Of a DNA stretch of 64,000 bases, positions 1-8,409 are shown piece by piece. Under the pieces are notes generated by a model. That model was not told where the DNA came from, did not search any database, and worked only from the letters and a program-made list of their open reading frames with translations. The stretch's first letter is position 1. Every line of letters starts with the position of its first letter. Made by a program: the position numbers and the translations under genes. Origin of the DNA: UBA4582 sp964228885 (GTDB lineage Bacteria > Pseudomonadota > Gammaproteobacteria > Pseudomonadales > Azotimanducaceae); contig CAXRCG010000142.1 in the NCBI GenBank assembly GCA_964228885.1, positions 1-64,000 of the forward strand. Reading direction: 5' to 3'.

Positions 1-2
1 AA

Positions 3-230
3 TCAACGACGACAACGACACAAAGACCTGAATCTGTGACAGCACCAGCAGAACCCACAGAGGCGGAAGTCGTAAAGCCGACACCAAAGGCAGATTCCGC
101 GCCCAGAGACGAAAGCCCGAGAACAAACACTGAGGATGAGAAACCAACCTTAAGTGAACGGGTTCAGATTTTTATACCAAGCGAGGAAATCGACACTGAA
201 AAAGCTGTCGCCTTCCCAACTAACATCTAG
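3..230 (+). CDS. C-terminal end of an unrecognised Pro/Glu-rich protein, cut by the left window edge
   Basis: The frame is open from the first bases of the window to a TAG at 228-230. A GTG at 36 could serve as a start, but the absence of any upstream stop suggests that this is the tail of a longer gene. The visible residues are Thr-rich, then Pro/Glu/Lys-rich and low in complexity, and end in a short ordered-looking stretch. The stop overlaps an AGGAGA ribosome-binding site for the next gene, so it is probably translated as part of the same operon as the TolQ-like and vWA genes. I do not recognise the family. Confidence 0.5.
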   Translation, partial: STTTTTQRPESVTAPAEPTEAEVVKPTPKADSAPRDESPRTNTEDEKPTLSERVQIFIPSEEIDTEKAVAFPTNI

Positions 231-238
231 GAGAACCT

Positions 239-1042
239 GTGCGAAAACAACTTCCCGTTGAATTCATCTTCCAGCTTTTTTCGCTGATCATCGCAGTCAT
301 CATCGTTCATGCAGTCTACGTTTCCATTATCAGACCTAATGCAACGGCGATCCTTGAACAGCAAGCAATAGAGCTTAACGCCAATCCAGACTTCGTACCT
401 GAACGGTCAACCTACGTGGTGATCAGAGATTTTGAGCAGGAAGCGTGCTTTATTCTGATGTTCTGGGCCATATCACTGATGGGGTATAAAGCAGTGCTCA
501 CCAATAGAGAAAGGAACTTACTCCAGCTCGACCTGTTACCCATCAATCTCGGAACCAGTATCCTGCCGGAGGATGCCCGCGAGTATTCCCGTCCTATTCA
601 GGCTCTGCCGGAATCACAACATGGTTACCTGCTACCACGCGCACTTCTCACCGCACTGCATCGTTTTAGATCAACCCGAAACATTCAGGACGTCTCGAGC
701 ACCATCAGGGGGATATGTGAATCAGAATCAGAGCGGCTCGACTCCGAGCTATCGATGATTCGCTATATTGCCTGGGCAATACCTTCTATCGGCTTCCTTG
801 GTACGGTCAGAGGTATTGGTCAAGCTTTGGGGCAGGCACATAAAGCTGTTCAAGGCGATATTGCAGGTGTCACCCAAAGTTTAGGCATTGCGTTCAACTC
901 AACATTCGTTGCCTTATTGATCAGCATTCTTATCATGTTTCTCATGCACCAGCTACAGCTCACTCAAGAAAGGCTGGTGTTGGACGCGGAAGACTATTGC
1001 GATAATCGACTGATCAGGAACCTTCAGAACCAGATGCAATAA
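239..1042 (+). CDS. MotA/TolQ/ExbB-like proton channel subunit
   Basis: The 267-residue protein starts at GTG 239, 4 bases after an AGGAGA site at 229-234. Hydrophobic segments lie near residues 8-31, 67-86, 176-197 and 217-237. The diagnostic TolQ/ExbB signature is seen as IPSIGFLGTV (181-190), followed by SLGIAFNST (214-222) leading into the last helix. In this family five such subunits form a pore around two single-helix partners and couple proton or sodium flow to movement. The usual partner (ExbD/TolR/MotB) is not present as such. Instead two downstream genes encode single-helix proteins with an Asp in the matching place. The extra N-terminal helix and the loop of about 90 residues are longer than in ExbB. 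The family call is solid; the role as the motor of the neighbouring vWA proteins is inferred. Confidence 0.85.
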   Translation: MRKQLPVEFIFQLFSLIIAVIIVHAVYVSIIRPNATAILEQQAIELNANPDFVPERSTYVVIRDFEQEACFILMFWAISLMGYKAVLTNRERNLLQLDLLPINLGTSILPEDAREYSRPIQALPESQHGYLLPRALLTALHRFRSTRNIQDVSSTIRGICESESERLDSELSMIRYIAWAIPSIGFLGTVRGIGQALGQAHKAVQGDIAGVTQSLGIAFNSTFVALLISILIMFLMHQLQLTQERLVLDAEDYCDNRLIRNLQNQMQ

Positions 1043-1069
1043 GCATCGTTTTTAAAGCAGGATTTTCCA

Positions 1070-2419
1070 TTGGCCACATTGATAGAACTCAACGATTCGG
1101 GTATTCAAGTTTTCCAAAACGGAAAGCTCGTGACCGTTAGCCCCGGTTATGCGGTACTCAACGGCAGCAATTTACTGATCGGTAATAGCGGCGCAGAGAA
1201 CGCACGACGACTACCGAGGTGGACAAACAACAGATACTGGAACCAGCTGGGCACAGAAGCTATGGCTAACGGTACTGCTAATATCCGCCATCATGCAGAT
1301 CTCGCTTTTGCGCATCTAGAGCACATCGCATTACAACTCGACCAAGATATCGAAGAACTGGTTTTCGCCGTGCCAGGATTTTATTCAAAAAACCAATTAG
1401 CGCTATTGCTTGGCATGGCTAATGAGTGCCAGCTGAGTGTTAAAAGCCTCGTCGATACAGGTCTAATCTCGGTTGCGACCCCTAGTCCTCACGCCCTTGT
1501 ACTTCACCTCGATATACATCTTCACAGAATTGTTTTGTCCGTGTTTAGAAATGATGGACTACTACGACGGACAGAAAGCTCTACCGTTACGGAATCTGGT
1601 CTATTTACGCTCTGGGACCGCTGGGCAAATATCATTGCAGATCAGTTCATACAGACTTCGCGTTTTGATCCGATGTACCAAGCCGAGAGTGAACAAGCGC
1701 TTTACGATCAACTACCCGGCTGGATAAAAAATCTCGGCACCACACGCAAACTGTTTGAGCTTGAACATAAGAATGTCAACTACTCAGTAAATGTGTCTCC
1801 GGATCAACTACTTTCCGCGTGCACCAACGTATACCCCCAGATTATTCAGGCGATTCGCAACCAAGCACCCACAAACGAACAGGCAAAACTTTACGTTTCA
1901 CACAGATTCAAGAGCTTCCCCGGTTTCAGTGACTCCTTAGCATTGCTCAACAATGTAGAGGTGGAGCAGCTTCAAAGTGATGCCGTTGCAAAGGGCACGG
2001 TTCAGCATCTCGATAAAATTATACTGGACAATCAGGTTGCCCATATCACCAGCTTGCCCTTACCAAAGCCACGGAGTGAACCAGAAGCATCACCGGCCGC
2101 GACAAACATCCGTTCCGAGGGCGCATCGACCCATTCGACTGAACTAATACCCACTCATTTGCTCTTACACAATCATGCCAGTGCAATCGGCGAGAGATTG
2201 CCAATAAGCAACATCAGTGAAACCCAGATTGAGGTTGATGAAAAAAAACCGGTCTGCGTGTTGTACCGCGACAACAACGCCTTAGTAATTGAGATACCCG
2301 GAGATACTGATCTGGTTCTGTTGAATGACGAACCAATAGCCGACGGGGCCAAACTCTCAATTGGGAATAGACTTACGATAGGCAATGCAACCGTTACACT
2401 TATATCCGTTAAACCGTAA
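1070..2419 (+). CDS. degenerate actin/Hsp70-like protein with a C-terminal FHA-like domain
   Basis: The 449-residue protein has a TTG start at 1070 with AGGA at 1059-1062. The N-terminus (residues 1-140) has an Hsp70/actin fold feel: an Asp-Ser-Gly turn near residues 9-11, a VPGFY segment followed by an alpha-helical stretch as in Hsp70 VPAYF, then a DTGLISVA segment resembling the Hsp70 EPTAAA region. The second phosphate loop, which should read DxGGGT, is replaced by LDIHLHR, so ATP hydrolysis is doubtful. Residues 335-375 are a Pro/Ser-rich linker. The last 60 residues (VLLNDEPIADGAKLSIGNRLTIG) look like the end of an FHA domain, which binds phosphothreonine. It lies between the channel gene and the vWA genes, 3 bases before the latter. 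Both domain calls are by eye and tentative. Confidence 0.5.
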   Translation: MATLIELNDSGIQVFQNGKLVTVSPGYAVLNGSNLLIGNSGAENARRLPRWTNNRYWNQLGTEAMANGTANIRHHADLAFAHLEHIALQLDQDIEELVFAVPGFYSKNQLALLLGMANECQLSVKSLVDTGLISVATPSPHALVLHLDIHLHRIVLSVFRNDGLLRRTESSTVTESGLFTLWDRWANIIADQFIQTSRFDPMYQAESEQALYDQLPGWIKNLGTTRKLFELEHKNVNYSVNVSPDQLLSACTNVYPQIIQAIRNQAPTNEQAKLYVSHRFKSFPGFSDSLALLNNVEVEQLQSDAVAKGTVQHLDKIILDNQVAHITSLPLPKPRSEPEASPAATNIRSEGASTHSTELIPTHLLLHNHASAIGERLPISNISETQIEVDEKKPVCVLYRDNNALVIEIPGDTDLVLLNDEPIADGAKLSIGNRLTIGNATVTLISVKP

Positions 2420-2422
2420 CTT

Positions 2423-3511
2423 ATGGCCCGAAAAAGAGAATTCAATGCCTTTAGCCTGTCGTTCCTCGACATTATGTCCTGTGGATTTGGCGCGGTAATT
2501 CTTATCTATTTGATCATAAACCACGCAAGTGAGACGGTCGACAAGGAAGTCGACCTGCAAGTGCTCGCGCAGGTCACAAAGCTCGAAAAAGAAGTGCTAG
2601 AGGGTGAAAAAGACCTGCTTGAACTACGTATAACGGTAAATGAAACCGAAGACGACATAACGGAAACACAGGGAACTACTGTTGAAATTCTCAAAGAGTT
2701 AGAGGAGTTAAGTAAAAGAATTGCTGAACTATCAGACTCAGGGACAAGTGCCGAAGATACGATCGAAAAACTTAAAACAGATTTGAAGTTGCTTGAAGAG
2801 GACAAAGCAATACTAGAAGGCAGTGTTGTCGGCGAAGACACCGCAGGCACAAGCCTTAGAGCATTCGTTGGTGAAGGAAACCGCCAATATCTAACAGGAC
2901 TTAATGTCGGCGGCGAGCGCATTCTAATCATGCTAGACTCGTCTGCCAGCATGCTTCACGAAACGATCGTGAATGCAATTAGATTGAACAACATGCCCAA
3001 AGAAAACAAGCAGGCAGCTGAAAAGTGGCAGCGCGCGGTGCGCACAATCGATTGGGTTGTCGCTAACTTACCCAAAGAGGCTGAATTTCAAATTGTCACC
3101 TTCGATACCGAGGCCAAGCAGCTGGGCAAAAATAGCGGCTGGCAAAAAACAATCGATCGAGAAAACATGGACAACACACTTGCAGCGCTAGCCGAGAAGG
3201 AACCAGGGGGAGGTACCTCCCTGCATGCGCCTTTCGCCTATGCGCGACAACTGAACCCTCGGCCTGATAACATATACCTCATCACGGACGGCTTACCCAC
3301 CCAGGGAGAAGCGCCAGACGATGAACCTACCGTCAGTAGCAGACAACGTGCTAGATATTTCTCTAGCGCACTAGACGAACTACCCAACGATATTCCTGTG
3401 AACATAATCCTGTTTCCCATGGAAGGTGACCCACTTGCATCGCCTAACTTCTGGATACTGGCGCAACTGACAGCGGGTGCCTTCCTCGCACCTTCGAAGG
3501 ACTGGCCATAA
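2423..3511 (+). CDS. membrane-anchored coiled-coil vWA protein, first of a pair
   Basis: The 362-residue protein has three parts. A basic N-terminus leads into one helix (residues 10-33) that starts with SFLDIMSCGFGA. A charged coiled coil follows (about 38-131), and then a vWA domain (about 166-355). The metal site (MIDAS) looks complete: DSSAS at 172-176, a Thr in GGGTS, and an Asp in LITDG. Asp16 aligns by eye with the channel Asp of ExbD (PFIDVM) and TolR (PLLDVL). The positive N-terminus predicts N-in topology, putting the vWA domain in the periplasm. Its TAA stop overlaps the ATG of the next gene by one base, so the two are probably made together in similar amounts. Confidence 0.8.
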   Translation: MARKREFNAFSLSFLDIMSCGFGAVILIYLIINHASETVDKEVDLQVLAQVTKLEKEVLEGEKDLLELRITVNETEDDITETQGTTVEILKELEELSKRIAELSDSGTSAEDTIEKLKTDLKLLEEDKAILEGSVVGEDTAGTSLRAFVGEGNRQYLTGLNVGGERILIMLDSSASMLHETIVNAIRLNNMPKENKQAAEKWQRAVRTIDWVVANLPKEAEFQIVTFDTEAKQLGKNSGWQKTIDRENMDNTLAALAEKEPGGGTSLHAPFAYARQLNPRPDNIYLITDGLPTQGEAPDDEPTVSSRQRARYFSSALDELPNDIPVNIILFPMEGDPLASPNFWILAQLTAGAFLAPSKDWP

Positions 3512-4518
3512 TGAAAAACAAGCGAAGAGAAGTTGAAGGTATTAGCCTATCCTTTCTCGATGTTGTTAGCTGCGGATTCGGTGCAATAATTCTGTTACTC
3601 GTGTTGACCAAGGTATTTGATCCAATCGTTTTAGAAGAAACGATCGAAGATTTAACCGCCTACCTTGAACAATTAGAAGCCCAATTATTCGATATCAGGG
3701 GGGAAACACGAGAACTTAACAGGGAAATGATAAGAAAAGAGGATAAGAAAGTCGACGAACTCGAGCGACTCGCTCAACTCGAAGCTAAGCTCGAAGCACT
3801 AAAGGGACAATATGAAGCTACCGTCGATAAGTCAAAAATCGACAACACGATTCAAGGCCAACTCGCTGAAGCAAAGCAAAAGATGACCCTAGAGTTACAA
3901 AAACTCCTTGTTGAGTATCAGAAACAACAGGAAGCGAATATGATCGGTGGCATCCCCGTTGATAGCGAATATGTCATTTTCCTTATTGACACGTCTGGCA
4001 GTATGCGGAGCGTCGCCTGGCCTCTTGTTATAAGAAAAGTCTCAGAGACCCTGGCCGTATATCCCCAACTAAAAGGGATTCAGGTCATGAATGATCAGGG
4101 GCACTACATGTTTCCGCGGTTCGCGGGCGAATGGATCGTAGACACCCAACAAAGGCGCAGAGAAATTATAGAACGCTTGGGTTTCTGGCAGGCGCAGAGT
4201 CGCTCAAACCCAACGAACGGCATCGCTGACGCTGTGGGGACTTTCTACCGACCTGGCAGAAAAATTAGCATCTATGTATTTGGCGACGACTTCAAAGGCA
4301 GATCATTTTCCGGCGTTATCGATCGCATAGACCAAATAAACACAGAAGATGAAAACGGTGAGCGACTGGTAAGAATTCATGGTATCGGCTTTCCAGTACA
4401 ATTTGCAAACGCGGTGGGTGGAGGTGCAACGGGCTACCGATTTGCACACTTCATGCGAGTATTATGCGAACGTAATGGGGGAACTTTCGTGGGCCTGAAT
4501 AGCTTTGGTGTTTTCTAA
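3511..4518 (+). CDS. membrane-anchored coiled-coil vWA protein, second of a pair
   Basis: The 335-residue paralogue of the preceding gene has the same layout: basic N-terminus, one helix starting SFLDVVSCGFGA (residues 14-25, Asp17), a long coiled coil (about 42-144) and a vWA domain (about 153-335). The MIDAS motif DTSGS is at 160-164, with a Thr in NPTNG and an Asp in VFGDD completing the site. The two helices are nearly identical while the vWA halves have diverged, which fits two non-equivalent subunits in one complex. A hairpin that includes this stop codon ends the operon at 4512-4540. Confidence 0.8.
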   Translation: MKNKRREVEGISLSFLDVVSCGFGAIILLLVLTKVFDPIVLEETIEDLTAYLEQLEAQLFDIRGETRELNREMIRKEDKKVDELERLAQLEAKLEALKGQYEATVDKSKIDNTIQGQLAEAKQKMTLELQKLLVEYQKQQEANMIGGIPVDSEYVIFLIDTSGSMRSVAWPLVIRKVSETLAVYPQLKGIQVMNDQGHYMFPRFAGEWIVDTQQRRREIIERLGFWQAQSRSNPTNGIADAVGTFYRPGRKISIYVFGDDFKGRSFSGVIDRIDQINTEDENGERLVRIHGIGFPVQFANAVGGGATGYRFAHFMRVLCERNGGTFVGLNSFGVF

Positions 4519-4540
4519 AACGACTAACGTTTTTTAGAAA
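4512..4540. terminator. two-way terminator between the vWA operon and the DUF4139 gene
   Basis: Arms 4512-4522 (TTTCTAAAACG) and 4528-4540 (CG, T6, AGAAA) pair around the loop ACTAA, with two extra T bases in the right arm. The hairpin contains the stop codons of both convergent genes, and the A/T-rich arms give a U-run in either direction. Confidence 0.6.
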
Positions 4541-6015
4541 GTAATCCGCGACGTATATTTAATCGTTTTAAAACCTTTCGCTTCCACACTAAATTTGTAT
4601 TCTTGAGTAGTAGCGTTCAACCTCTCGCCCCGAATATTCTCGCCACTGATAATCCAGTCCCCAAAAATTCGCTCTTGGACTATCGCAGTCACTTTCTCTC
4701 GCTTCTGATTCCGCACGGTAATTTCGTAACTAACTTCCACACCCCTATCACCAATTCTGCGATAAGACGTTTGTTTCCTTTCTGCTACCAGATCAAACGC
4801 TTTGCCAACCGACAAAGTAACTGTCTCGTCTTCCGGCGTGTGCTTCACCCTATCCTCACCCACCAATTGTAGGGCGCCACTTGAGTCTTCCTGGTACACT
4901 CTGAATCGCCCAGCGGGCAAAGGCATGCCCAGCTTATTCTGTGTTCGGTTGTCAAATTTCAGTTTTACATCAAACTTTGACTTCTCGCTTTGGACCATTC
5001 GTTGATTACCCGCTGAACTCGAAAGCACATACTCTTTAGTAAATCCAACGCTATCAGCAGACATCAAATTAATTTGCTTTGTTTCATTATTTGCCAAATT
5101 TGACCGCCTAGGCAGCGTATAAAGATGGTACTCAAAAAAAGATTCTTGTTGAGGCATTGCTTCGCTCATTGCGCGCCTTGCTGTCGTGAAGCGCTCTTCA
5201 TATAGTTGTCTGTCTGCTTTCACTCGATTGACATCGCCTGCGACCAGTTTAATCAGCGCGTTCTTGAACCGCGCTCCGCTTTGATTTTTCATTGTTACCC
5301 ATGCAGAAAGATCAAACTCACCTGATTCATCGTCGAGCACAGCAATGTAATCAGCTTGCCAGGAAATCCCGTTAGCTAGATAAGATGTTTCCAACTGCTG
5401 AGGGCCATGGACTTGATTTTCTAACAACCACACCAGCGTTGGCTTAGAAGTCAGCTCTTCAGGTACATATGACAGCGTGATAGTGCCTTCTGGGTCAATC
5501 TCGATTTCATCGCCAAAATCTACAATCTCCGGATCAAGCGCAAGTAAATTTCCTTCTCGAAGGATTTTTTCATCGCTCGAACCGTCTATCACTCTTCGAC
5601 TATATTTCAGTTTTCTACCAACAAATTTAGACAGCAAGGTTTCTCTGTTCAGCAAGTCGTAGCGATAATTTTGCTCCAACACTGAAACCTGATTGCGCTG
5701 ACCAACAGACTTAACGGTGACTGAGGTTGCATCAATCGTCTTGGGAACATCTTGGAACTCAAGCTCTACCATTCCCTTTGGTAACACTGTTTCACGAACC
5801 TCTCGTACCAACGCAAAATTGTTGTTGTATACCGTGACGCTCAAATCACTCTGAGTATCGTTTCCTACAACAATCTGCTTTGCCTGCTCGATGGTATTTT
5901 CGGCATAAATTTTTGGCGCAACGCTGAACACCAACAACAAGCATAGAGCACTAAGCACAACGGGGTAGGTCAATTTGAACGCTGTTAATCGAAATAAATT
6001 TTCGCTCTTGTTCAT
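4534..6015 (-). CDS. DUF4139 domain exported protein
   Basis: The 493-residue protein has an N-terminal signal peptide (hydrophobic core about residues 17-33, probable cut after IYA near 38). What follows matches the mucoidy-inhibitor-like DUF4139 family: LSVTVYNNNFALVRE near 58-73, a central ISWQADYIAVL block, then WVTMKNQSGARF, and a C-terminal beta-rich EVSYEITVRNQK segment. The biochemical role of the family is not established. The protein probably acts in the periplasm or at the envelope. It stands alone, convergent with the vWA operon and divergent from the methyltransferase gene, so there is no operon evidence linking it to either. Confidence 0.8.
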   Translation of the reverse strand: MNKSENLFRLTAFKLTYPVVLSALCLLLVFSVAPKIYAENTIEQAKQIVVGNDTQSDLSVTVYNNNFALVREVRETVLPKGMVELEFQDVPKTIDATSVTVKSVGQRNQVSVLEQNYRYDLLNRETLLSKFVGRKLKYSRRVIDGSSDEKILREGNLLALDPEIVDFGDEIEIDPEGTITLSYVPEELTSKPTLVWLLENQVHGPQQLETSYLANGISWQADYIAVLDDESGEFDLSAWVTMKNQSGARFKNALIKLVAGDVNRVKADRQLYEERFTTARRAMSEAMPQQESFFEYHLYTLPRRSNLANNETKQINLMSADSVGFTKEYVLSSSAGNQRMVQSEKSKFDVKLKFDNRTQNKLGMPLPAGRFRVYQEDSSGALQLVGEDRVKHTPEDETVTLSVGKAFDLVAERKQTSYRRIGDRGVEVSYEITVRNQKREKVTAIVQERIFGDWIISGENIRGERLNATTQEYKFSVEAKGFKTIKYTSRITF

Positions 6016-6181
6016 TGTCGCTCGTTCCTGTGCTTAGACTTTAGAAATGGAAAGAAATTCTGCAAAAGATGAATCAAGATATACGGCAATTAATTTCGCA
6101 TTGCAACACAGATAATCAGGTGTACATGACCATTAATCAGGCTAGAATACCGCGCTTCCAGCACAAGTGAGCAGACTAACA

Positions 6182-6796
6182 ATGGCGCCAACGACTCATC
6201 GCACCGCCTACGGTGTAAAAATACTTAATGCGAACCACAAAGAGATAAGGCGCTTAAAACGCGAAGGACATGTCGCTGAGTTGCATGGAAACAAATTCTG
6301 GAATTCCAGCTTCCTCATCATGAACTATCTGAAAAAAAATCCCTTGAAACAGAAAGTTAGGATACTCGAAATTGGTTGCGGCTGGGGTCTATTGGGCATC
6401 TATTGTGCAAAGGAGTTTGATGCGCGAGTGACAGGGATAGATGCGGATGAAAATGTGCTTCCCTATCTTCAGGCGCATGCAGAGATTAATAAGGTAGAGA
6501 TCGTTGGCGAGAAAGTATCTTTTCAACAGCTTACCGTTGAGCGACTGAAAAACTACGATATCATCCTCGGAGCAGATATCTGTTTCTGGGACGAAATGAC
6601 CGGCATGCTCTTTAACCTGATCAATCGCGCAAAAAAAGCTGGTGTAGAAACAGTCATGATTTCTGACCCTTGTCGGTCTCCCTTCACCGCACTGACTGAA
6701 CGTTGCAAGAAAAAATACGATAAAGTGGAAGTTGTTGCAAAGCATTTGTCTAGACCCGTAAAAGCCTCTGGAGAGATTCTTATCATCGACCTCTGA
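6182..6796 (+). CDS. class I SAM-dependent methyltransferase (METTL/lysine methyltransferase-like)
   Basis: It is about 204 residues from ATG 6182; a GTG at 6167 is an alternative start. Motif I is clear as LEIGCGWGLLG, followed by the acidic SAM-binding strand end VTGIDAD and the motif IV-like segment DIILGADICFWDEM. This last segment resembles family 16 methyltransferases such as those acting on lysine side chains, where a DxxLGxD block is typical. The substrate cannot be told from the sequence. It lies 36 bases before the YbjQ-like gene. Confidence 0.75.
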   Translation: MAPTTHRTAYGVKILNANHKEIRRLKREGHVAELHGNKFWNSSFLIMNYLKKNPLKQKVRILEIGCGWGLLGIYCAKEFDARVTGIDADENVLPYLQAHAEINKVEIVGEKVSFQQLTVERLKNYDIILGADICFWDEMTGMLFNLINRAKKAGVETVMISDPCRSPFTALTERCKKKYDKVEVVAKHLSRPVKASGEILIIDL

Positions 6797-6832
6797 TCCA
6801 TTTGAAGATCAAACTACTAGGCAGGAAAACGC

Positions 6833-7162
6833 ATGATGATCGTCACCACTACACCAGGTATCGAAGGAAAAAAAATAGAAAAGTACCTCGGAGTAATCAC
6901 GGGGGAAGCGATTCTTGGTGCAAACATTTTCAGAGACATGTTCGCCGCAGTAAGAGATATTGTTGGGGGACGCTCGGCATCTTATGAGCGCGAGCTGGGC
7001 AAAGCCAGGGAAATCGCCTTCGCTGACTTGGAAGACTGGGCAGACGAATTGGGTGCGAATGCGGTTGTTGGTGTCAACGTCGACTATGAAAGCTTCGGGC
7101 AAACAAACGGCATGATGATGGTCTCCGTTACTGGTACAGCGGTTTTTGTTATCGACATCTGA
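6833..7162 (+). CDS. YbjQ/UPF0145 family protein
   Basis: The 109-residue protein matches the YbjQ family over its full length. It opens with VTTTPGIEGKKIEKYLGVITGEAILG, has the GGRSASYE block in the middle and ends with GANAVVGVNVDYE and a hydrophobic strand. The family forms a pentameric ring and has been called a heavy-metal-binding domain, but its role is unsettled. An AGGA at 6822-6825 precedes the ATG. It follows the methyltransferase gene and is probably co-transcribed. Confidence 0.9.
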   Translation: MMIVTTTPGIEGKKIEKYLGVITGEAILGANIFRDMFAAVRDIVGGRSASYERELGKAREIAFADLEDWADELGANAVVGVNVDYESFGQTNGMMMVSVTGTAVFVIDI

Positions 7163-7204
7163 CTCGCTCGAGTAATGGAGTCCGGTCAGTTAATCACGAT
7201 GTAA

Positions 7205-7300
7205 TCACTCCGCTTCGCTCTGTAAAGCGGTGTCTGGGTTGGCACAACATTCATCTAACACAATGGTTTTATACTTACGCTTGCCAAAGCCACGTCTCAT
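7205..7300 (-). CDS. possible 31-residue small protein
   Basis: An ATG at 7300 opens a short, gene-like reading frame that starts MRRGFGKRKYKTIVLDECC and ends at a TGA at 7205. It has ordinary codon choice, a basic N-terminal half and an acidic tail with two adjacent Cys. The frame stays open upstream of the ATG into the RarD gene. No clear ribosome-binding site is visible and I recognise no family. Confidence 0.2.
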   Translation of the reverse strand: MRRGFGKRKYKTIVLDECCANPDTALQSEAE

Positions 7301-7339
7301 CGCTAGAGTCTCGGGGCTTGAAAACCCTGGATTTGACAA

Positions 7340-8233
7340 GTGTTTGAGAAAAAAACCATACAAGGTGCTTACTTTGCGCTCGCAGCCTACTCCGTTTGGG
7401 GTTTCTCCCCGATTTACTTCAAAGCGGTAGACCACGTCAATCCTTTGGAAATCGTCTGCCATCGAGTCCTCTGGTCTTCAGTTTTGCTGCTCGCGATTCT
7501 CGCCATAAAAAGAGACTTGGGAACACTTCGAATAACTCGCAATCAGCTTTTGACCCTCGCGGGTACAGCGTTATTACTTTTTGGAAACTGGCTGGTGTTC
7601 ATCTACGGCATTTTGAGCAATAACATTGTCGAAACCTCACTCGGGTACTTTATCAATCCGTTGGTCAGCGTATTTCTTGGAATGATTTTTCTGAAGGAGT
7701 CTTTACGTCCACTGCAATGGCTTGCAATTTCTATCGCTGGTGCAGGTATTGCGCTTCAGCTCATTTTCTTTGGCGCGATTCCCTGGATATCACTGACCCT
7801 CGCATTCAGTTTTGGTTTTTATGGTTTACTGCGCAAGAATCTCAACTTTCCAGCCATTACCGGTGTAACGATAGAAAATCTGACACTCCTTCCAGTGGCA
7901 CTTGTCATATTGGTTTGGCTGCACTACAACGGTGGTTTGTCCTTTGGCTCTCTCAATACCAGCACAAACATCTTACTAATGCTCGGGGCAGTCGTGACAT
8001 CTTTTCCGCTCCTCTGCTTTGCTGCCGCAGTCACCCGGCTGTCTCTGACCGCTGCTGGTATGTTTCAGTATCTTGCTCCCTCGTTATCTCTCATCATTGC
8101 GATTGCTATCTATGACGAACCCTTTGAAATGGACCGAATTATTACGTTCATTTGCATATGGAGCGCACTAGCGATATTTACCGCGGAGACCTTTCATCAC
8201 CATGGAAGCATTGCCAAACGACTCAACACCTGA
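7340..8233 (+). CDS. rarD: RarD-type EamA/DMT transporter
   Basis: The 297-residue inner-membrane protein has about ten hydrophobic segments in two EamA repeats. It shows the RarD hallmarks: GAYFALAAYSVWGFSPIYFK at the N-terminus, the CHRVLWS motif in helix 2, and the N-N-VETSLGYFINPL block. Translation appears to start at GTG 7340. RarD was noted in relation to chloramphenicol sensitivity, and its natural substrate is unknown. A short downstream frame and a thioesterase gene follow on the same strand. Confidence 0.85.
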   Translation: MFEKKTIQGAYFALAAYSVWGFSPIYFKAVDHVNPLEIVCHRVLWSSVLLLAILAIKRDLGTLRITRNQLLTLAGTALLLFGNWLVFIYGILSNNIVETSLGYFINPLVSVFLGMIFLKESLRPLQWLAISIAGAGIALQLIFFGAIPWISLTLAFSFGFYGLLRKNLNFPAITGVTIENLTLLPVALVILVWLHYNGGLSFGSLNTSTNILLMLGAVVTSFPLLCFAAAVTRLSLTAAGMFQYLAPSLSLIIAIAIYDEPFEMDRIITFICIWSALAIFTAETFHHHGSIAKRLNT

Positions 8234-8262
8234 ACCTAGAACAACAAAAGAATTCAAAACCG

Positions 8263-8409
8263 ATGCGCGCGATTGACGACCTGACACTGTTACCTGACCG
8301 ATTTCTCATCGGGGTCTATGACATTCTACCCAGCATAATAAAAATCATTGGCTTTGAGGCGACCAGTGCCTACATGGCGAATCATGTCTTGCCGGTAGGT
8401 ACAAAGTGA
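8263..8409 (+). CDS. possible 48-residue small protein
   Basis: ATG 8263 opens a short frame (MRAIDDLTLLPDRFLIG...) that ends in a TGA overlapping the GTG start of the thioesterase gene at 8406. The stop-start overlap and the non-random composition (a hydrophobic ILPSIIKIIGFEA stretch) suggest translational coupling. I recognise no family. It could also be a decayed or leader peptide frame. Confidence 0.35.
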   Translation: MRAIDDLTLLPDRFLIGVYDILPSIIKIIGFEATSAYMANHVLPVGTK

